Of a stretch of DNA of 8,211 nt, positions 5,738 to 8,211 are shown piece by piece. A model generated the notes under the pieces. That model was not told where the DNA came from, did not search any database, and saw only the letters and a program-made list of their open reading frames with translations. A program made the translations under genes and the position numbers. How positions within the stretch are numbered: the first letter of the stretch is position 1; each line of letters starts with the position of its first letter. Origin of the DNA: Zoogloeaceae bacterium (lineage in GTDB: Bacteria > Pseudomonadota > Gammaproteobacteria > Burkholderiales > Rhodocyclaceae); the NCBI GenBank assembly GCA_031278735.1, contig JAITJU010000306.1:1-8211 (forward strand), read 5' to 3'.

Positions 5738-5757
5738 TGGATCAGGAGGACGCGCAA

Positions 5758-6288
5758 ATGACAAATACACAGTCATATCTTGACATGCTCAAGACCAGTA
5801 ACGGCGGTATTTCTGACGGGAAAGCAGCAAAAATCTTAGGCGTTAGCCGCTCTGCTGTAAGCCTATGGAGAAATGAAAAAGGTTCTATGTCACTGTCACA
5901 TGCCGAAAAATTGGCTGAAAATCTTGGCATAGACCCGGATGTTGTCATACTCGATACCTATCTTGACCGCGCAAAAAGCCCGGACGAACGCGCCTTTTTC
6001 GAGCGCATTCTAAACCGCATCCATGCCCGTTCTCTTCTCTCGATAGCCGCGCTATGCTTGTTTTTCGCGCAATTCACCATACCAGAAGCATACGCAACAG
6101 ACACAACGCCCGTACTTACTTCAGAATTTGTATTATGTAAAATTCACGAAAGGCAATTGTTTAATTGTTTTACTGTTTTTCCTGTTGTTGATGCTAGTCT
6201 TCGTCTTCCAAAAAACGGCGCAGGGCGATGCGACCTTCCAGGCAGGAAGATTTCGGCAGACTCTTGGCTTCCTCCAGTGCGGCAATGA
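5758..6288 (+). CDS. HTH regulator with C-terminal membrane segment (DUF3693-like), running into the host junction
   Basis: The ATG at 5758 lies eight bases after AGGAGG. MTNTQSYLDMLK precedes a Cro/CI-type helix-turn-helix (about 18-42, GKAAKILGVSRSAVSLWRNE), then a helical linker and a hydrophobic helix (93-107) ending IPEAYA. This order, HTH plus a short membrane tail, resembles phage proteins annotated DUF3693 in small proteobacterial phages; the link is from memory of the pattern. It is the only recognisable regulator and faces the replication genes, so a lysogeny repressor is the natural guess. The last ~30 residues, from 6197 onward, are the reverse strand of zorC and cannot be original phage coding; in the circular phage the frame would end differently. 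The native protein probably has about 125-145 residues. Confidence 0.7.
   Translation: MTNTQSYLDMLKTSNGGISDGKAAKILGVSRSAVSLWRNEKGSMSLSHAEKLAENLGIDPDVVILDTYLDRAKSPDERAFFERILNRIHARSLLSIAALCLFFAQFTIPEAYATDTTPVLTSEFVLCKIHERQLFNCFTVFPVVDASLRLPKNGAGRCDLPGRKISADSWLPPVRQ
6116..6143 (+). other. Possible Xer/dif-like attachment sequence at the prophage end
   Basis: TTATGTAAAAT (6133-6143) matches the E. coli dif XerD arm TTATGTTAAAT at 10 of 11 positions, next to a 6-base centre TTTGTA. The other arm, TTACTTCAGAA (6116-6126), matches the XerC arm at only four positions. Phage sites used by Xer recombinases often have one degenerate arm, and many small phages without an integrase use this route, but the A/T-rich setting makes a chance match likely. 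Confidence 0.2.
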
Positions 6289-6652
6289 GGGCGCGGCGGC
6301 AGGATTGAAAACGGCGTTCGTCGTTTTTCAGCCCGGCGACCCGCGCAAGCAGCTTGTTGACCAGCGCCATATCCGCCAGCACGCGCCGGGAATCCCAGTC
6401 GGCGGCGCGCGCCAGACCACGGCAAGCGTACTTCAAGCGCACGAAATCGGGGGCGTCCTGAAGGCGTAGCGCCATCAGTCCTTGCGTCACGCGCTCTGCT
6501 TCCGTCGCGCCGCGCCGATTGTTCGCCAAGTCGCGCGCGCCTTCCAAACTGGCGCGCATTTGCGCTGAAGCGCCAAACAGCAATTGCCGCGGATACCCAT
6601 CCAGCGCGGCGCTCATGCGGCCAGCCAAGTCTTTCAGCGGCGCGTTGTTCAT
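6194..6652 (-). CDS. zorC: Probable ZorC N-terminal fragment, cut by the prophage
   Basis: The ATG at 6652 overlaps the zorB stop (ATGA), so this is the third gene of the operon. The 152 residues are helical and Arg/Ala/Leu-rich; the segment ERRFQSCRRALIAALEEA followed by GRIALRRFLED resembles the repeating pattern of EH-signature proteins (ZorC) before their signature domain. ZorC is normally several hundred residues long and needed with ZorD for type I Zorya defence. Here the frame ends EDED-stop exactly where the DNA turns A/T-rich and phage sequence begins, so the rest was probably displaced beyond the other prophage end. The alternative is an intact short third gene of an unusual Zorya type. 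No ZorC catalytic or signature residues are within the fragment. Confidence 0.55.
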   Translation of the reverse strand: MNNAPLKDLAGRMSAALDGYPRQLLFGASAQMRASLEGARDLANNRRGATEAERVTQGLMALRLQDAPDFVRLKYACRGLARAADWDSRRVLADMALVNKLLARVAGLKNDERRFQSCRRALIAALEEAKSLPKSSCLEGRIALRRFLEDED

Positions 6653-7359
6653 CGTCCATCCAGCGGGCAGCGCGGCTCTTCTTCCAGCGGCAGATCATGG
6701 CTGGCGGCGCGGGTTTCGCCCAGTTCCAGAAATTCCAGACGCAGTTCAAGACGGCGGCTGGCTTCCGGGTTGGCTTTCAGGGCATTGAAGGAAGAGCCGC
6801 TGACCAAAAACAGATCGCGCACCATGAGCCGGTCTTCGGCGCTCAGTGTGGCGGACGCCTCCGGGGCGATCAGAATGCAAAGCAGACGTTCGGCACGTTG
6901 CAGGGAAAGATTGAGATTGTAGAGATAGCTGCCGCGCGCGTCGGCAAAGCCCTCCACCACCACGCGCTTCAGCCACTTCCTGCCCAGCGGCTCGCGCGCC
7001 AGACGCAGGATTTGCGGCGTCATCTCGCGCAGCAGTTTCACCTGTTCAGGGTTCAAGCGGTGGCTGTTGGTCTCGAAGCGGGCGCGCTCGCCAAAATCCA
7101 CCACCCTGCCCCGCACGCTGACGCCGGGAAAATCGGCGGCAGCGCGGGAAAGCGCCGTCATGAAGGCGTCGATGTCTTCTTCCCGTCCCGCCTTCTGGTC
7201 TTCGGTTTTGGCGATGTCGCTTGTAATCGCCAGCAGCGCCACGCTCATGGCGACCAGAAACAGCGCCATCAGCGCCGTCATGAGATCGGAAAAGGAAATC
7301 CAGAAAGGCTGTTCCGCCATGTCTGGATGCGGCGCGGGCGGCGGCGATCGGCGCGTCAT
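6649..7359 (-). CDS. zorB: ZorB: MotB-like stator subunit with OmpA peptidoglycan-binding domain
   Basis: A 236-aa protein. A Pro-rich cytosolic start is followed by one membrane helix (about 19-46) carrying FSDLMTALM, with D25 at the place of the ion-binding Asp of MotB/ZorB. The periplasmic part ends in an OmpA-like fold: VVVEGFADARGS (133-144), then YNLNLSLQRAERL (147-159) and SRRLELRLEF (201-210), the usual peptidoglycan-binding signature. In Zorya, five ZorA and two ZorB form a membrane motor anchored to the wall that senses phage infection and signals through the ZorA tail to the effectors. It overlaps zorA and the next gene by ATGA, so the three are translated together. A flagellar or Tol/Exb role is less likely given the operon and the long ZorA tail. 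Confidence 0.8.
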   Translation of the reverse strand: MTRRSPPPAPHPDMAEQPFWISFSDLMTALMALFLVAMSVALLAITSDIAKTEDQKAGREEDIDAFMTALSRAAADFPGVSVRGRVVDFGERARFETNSHRLNPEQVKLLREMTPQILRLAREPLGRKWLKRVVVEGFADARGSYLYNLNLSLQRAERLLCILIAPEASATLSAEDRLMVRDLFLVSGSSFNALKANPEASRRLELRLEFLELGETRAASHDLPLEEEPRCPLDGR

Positions 7360-8211
7360 CCGCGCCTCGCCGCGAGGTCTTCCAGCGTGTCGCCCAGGGC
7401 TTCGATGGCCCCTTTCAGATAATCGACCGCCAGCGCCACTTCCTTGTGAAATTGCTGGTTGCCCGCGCCCAGCGTACGCTCGATATTTTCGGCAAAACGC
7501 CGGTGCGCTTCACCCAGCACCTGATTGACGCCTTCCAGATATGCGCCCGCTTCCGTTTTGGCGGCGGCAAGCGATTGCGCCGCCGCTTCCATGCGCCGCG
7601 TCAACTCGTCGGTCAATGCCGCTTCTCGGCGGGATTCCCGCAAAATGCCGCGCAATTCGGCCAGCATCGCGGCGATGGCCTCCCGATTCTGGTTTTCACC
7701 TTGCATGACCGCATTGGCATCCGACGCCGCCCGCGCCAGCGCGGACGAAGCGGCAAGCAATTGACCGCCCACCTGGGCGCTGGCCTGAGCGAAATTGTCC
7801 GCGGCCTCTCCCATGCCGCTGCCCGCATGGGAAAGCCCTTCGGCAACGGCGTTGATCGCGCCCTGCCCCACGCCATCCATGCGCGTGACCACCCTGTCCA
7901 GTTCATGCGCCATGCGCTGCATCCCTTCGGCGCTTTTTGCCAGCAGATTTTCCAGTTCCCTGCCGCCCTGCCCCAATTGCGTTTCCATGCGCCGCGCAAA
8001 GCTGGAAAGCAGCGGTTCCAGCGCGCGCGCGGCAACTTCGCCCTGATTCTTGCCTGCGGCTTCCACTGCCGACGCCATGCGCGCCAGCGGCTCGCGCAAA
8101 CTGCTGTTGACCGCTTCGCTTACGCCTTGCGCGATGCGCTCTCCCATCCGGGCGCTCATCTCCTGCCATTGTTGCGCCTGCGCTTTTTGCTGCTCGACAA
8201 GCAATGTTCCC
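7356..8211 (-). CDS. zorA: ZorA, C-terminal cytosolic tail (5' part beyond the right edge)
   Basis: The frame is open from the right edge to the stop at 7356, about 284 codons. It contains only tail: long Ala/Glu/Gln/Arg-rich amphipathic helices with regularly spaced Met and hydrophobic residues (for example MQRMAHELDRVVTRMDGV, then GEAADNFAQASAQVGG), typical of coiled coil. ZorA proteins combine a MotA-like membrane part with such a long tail that projects into the cytosol; the membrane helices should be just outside the window. Assignment rests on this architecture plus the adjoining ZorB, since a tail alone could belong to other MotA/ExbB-like or coiled-coil proteins. The TGA overlaps the zorB ATG by four bases. 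Confidence 0.7.
   Translation of the reverse strand, partial: GTLLVEQQKAQAQQWQEMSARMGERIAQGVSEAVNSSLREPLARMASAVEAAGKNQGEVAARALEPLLSSFARRMETQLGQGGRELENLLAKSAEGMQRMAHELDRVVTRMDGVGQGAINAVAEGLSHAGSGMGEAADNFAQASAQVGGQLLAASSALARAASDANAVMQGENQNREAIAAMLAELRGILRESRREAALTDELTRRMEAAAQSLAAAKTEAGAYLEGVNQVLGEAHRRFAENIERTLGAGNQQFHKEVALAVDYLKGAIEALGDTLEDLAARRG

Larger units (their letters stand above)
1..6190. mobile_element. PM2-like (corticovirus-type) prophage, one end; other end beyond the left edge
   Basis: Gene content defines the element: a double jelly-roll capsid protein resembling PM2 P2, an FtsK/HerA-like packaging ATPase of P9 size, a two-tyrosine HUH initiator of the P12/GPA kind, a zinc-ribbon protein and several tiny membrane proteins, packed with overlaps as in small phages. 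PM2 itself is about 10 kb, so roughly 6 kb here would be a large part of such a genome. No spike, lysis or integrase gene is visible; they may lie to the left. The right boundary is inferred from the switch to Zorya genes and an A/T-rich stretch (51 of 70 bases at 6121-6190); the exact junction base is unknown. It could also be a defective remnant, but every reading frame seen here is intact. Confidence 0.8.

Noticed and set aside
6697..7422. Plus-strand 241-codon frame opposite zorB
   Set aside because: His/Gln/Arg-rich antisense translation; the ZorB membrane and OmpA motifs on the minus strand are decisive.
6649..8211. Flagellar MotAB or TolQR/ExbBD genes
   Set aside because: The upstream partner has a very long coiled-coil tail and a third coupled gene follows; there are no flagellar or Ton/Tol neighbours. 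This arrangement fits Zorya.
1..8211. tRNA, rRNA, CRISPR array or insertion sequence
   Set aside because: I looked for cloverleaf sequences, regular spaced repeats and transposase-like frames and saw none.

Overview
The window joins two things. From the left edge to about 6,190 lies a compact virus-like element whose genes match, in kind and size, those of the tailless, membrane-containing phage PM2 (Corticoviridae): a double jelly-roll major capsid protein, a PM2 P9-like packaging ATPase, a two-tyrosine HUH rolling-circle replication initiator (PM2 P12 / phage GPA type), a small zinc-ribbon protein in the position of the PM2 late regulators, and several small helical or membrane proteins. 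From about 6,194 to the right edge lie three genes of a host anti-phage operon that looks like Zorya type I: zorA (3' part), zorB, and what I read as the first ~150 codons of zorC. The most economical reading is a PM2-like prophage inserted into a Zorya operon, cutting zorC. The host is probably a GC-rich proteobacterium; I see nothing that fixes the genus.

Layout. On the minus strand, reading from ~5,580 down to 1: a 95-aa helical protein; the replication initiator (4935 to 3070); a 60-aa helical protein whose start is overprinted on the initiator's tail; a zinc-ribbon protein; a single-pass membrane protein; the ATPase (stop/start overlapping by one base); a palindrome-rich gap; a 67-aa protein; an intrinsic terminator; a 38-aa membrane peptide; the capsid protein; and the start of a Gly/Tyr/Ser-rich protein that leaves the window. 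On the plus strand are a very acidic 75-aa protein wedged between the initiator and the 95-aa gene, and a helix-turn-helix protein with a membrane segment (5758 onward) that is the probable lysogeny regulator. The 181-bp region between the 95-aa gene and the regulator (5577-5757) holds the likely divergent control region, with promoter-like sequences facing both ways and a long hairpin.

How it fits together. By analogy with PM2, the divergent region controls early genes (regulator on one side, replication genes on the other). The zinc-ribbon and 60-aa proteins would be candidates for switching on the structural genes, which continue past the left edge (spike, lysis and any integrase are not visible). 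The Zorya side is a tightly coupled zorA-zorB-zorC operon (ATGA overlaps) encoding a peptidoglycan-anchored ion-driven motor and an effector. The regulator gene runs head-on into the interrupted zorC, and a 70-bp stretch at 6121-6190 with 51 A/T bases marks the junction. There is no gene-free stretch longer than 300 bases.
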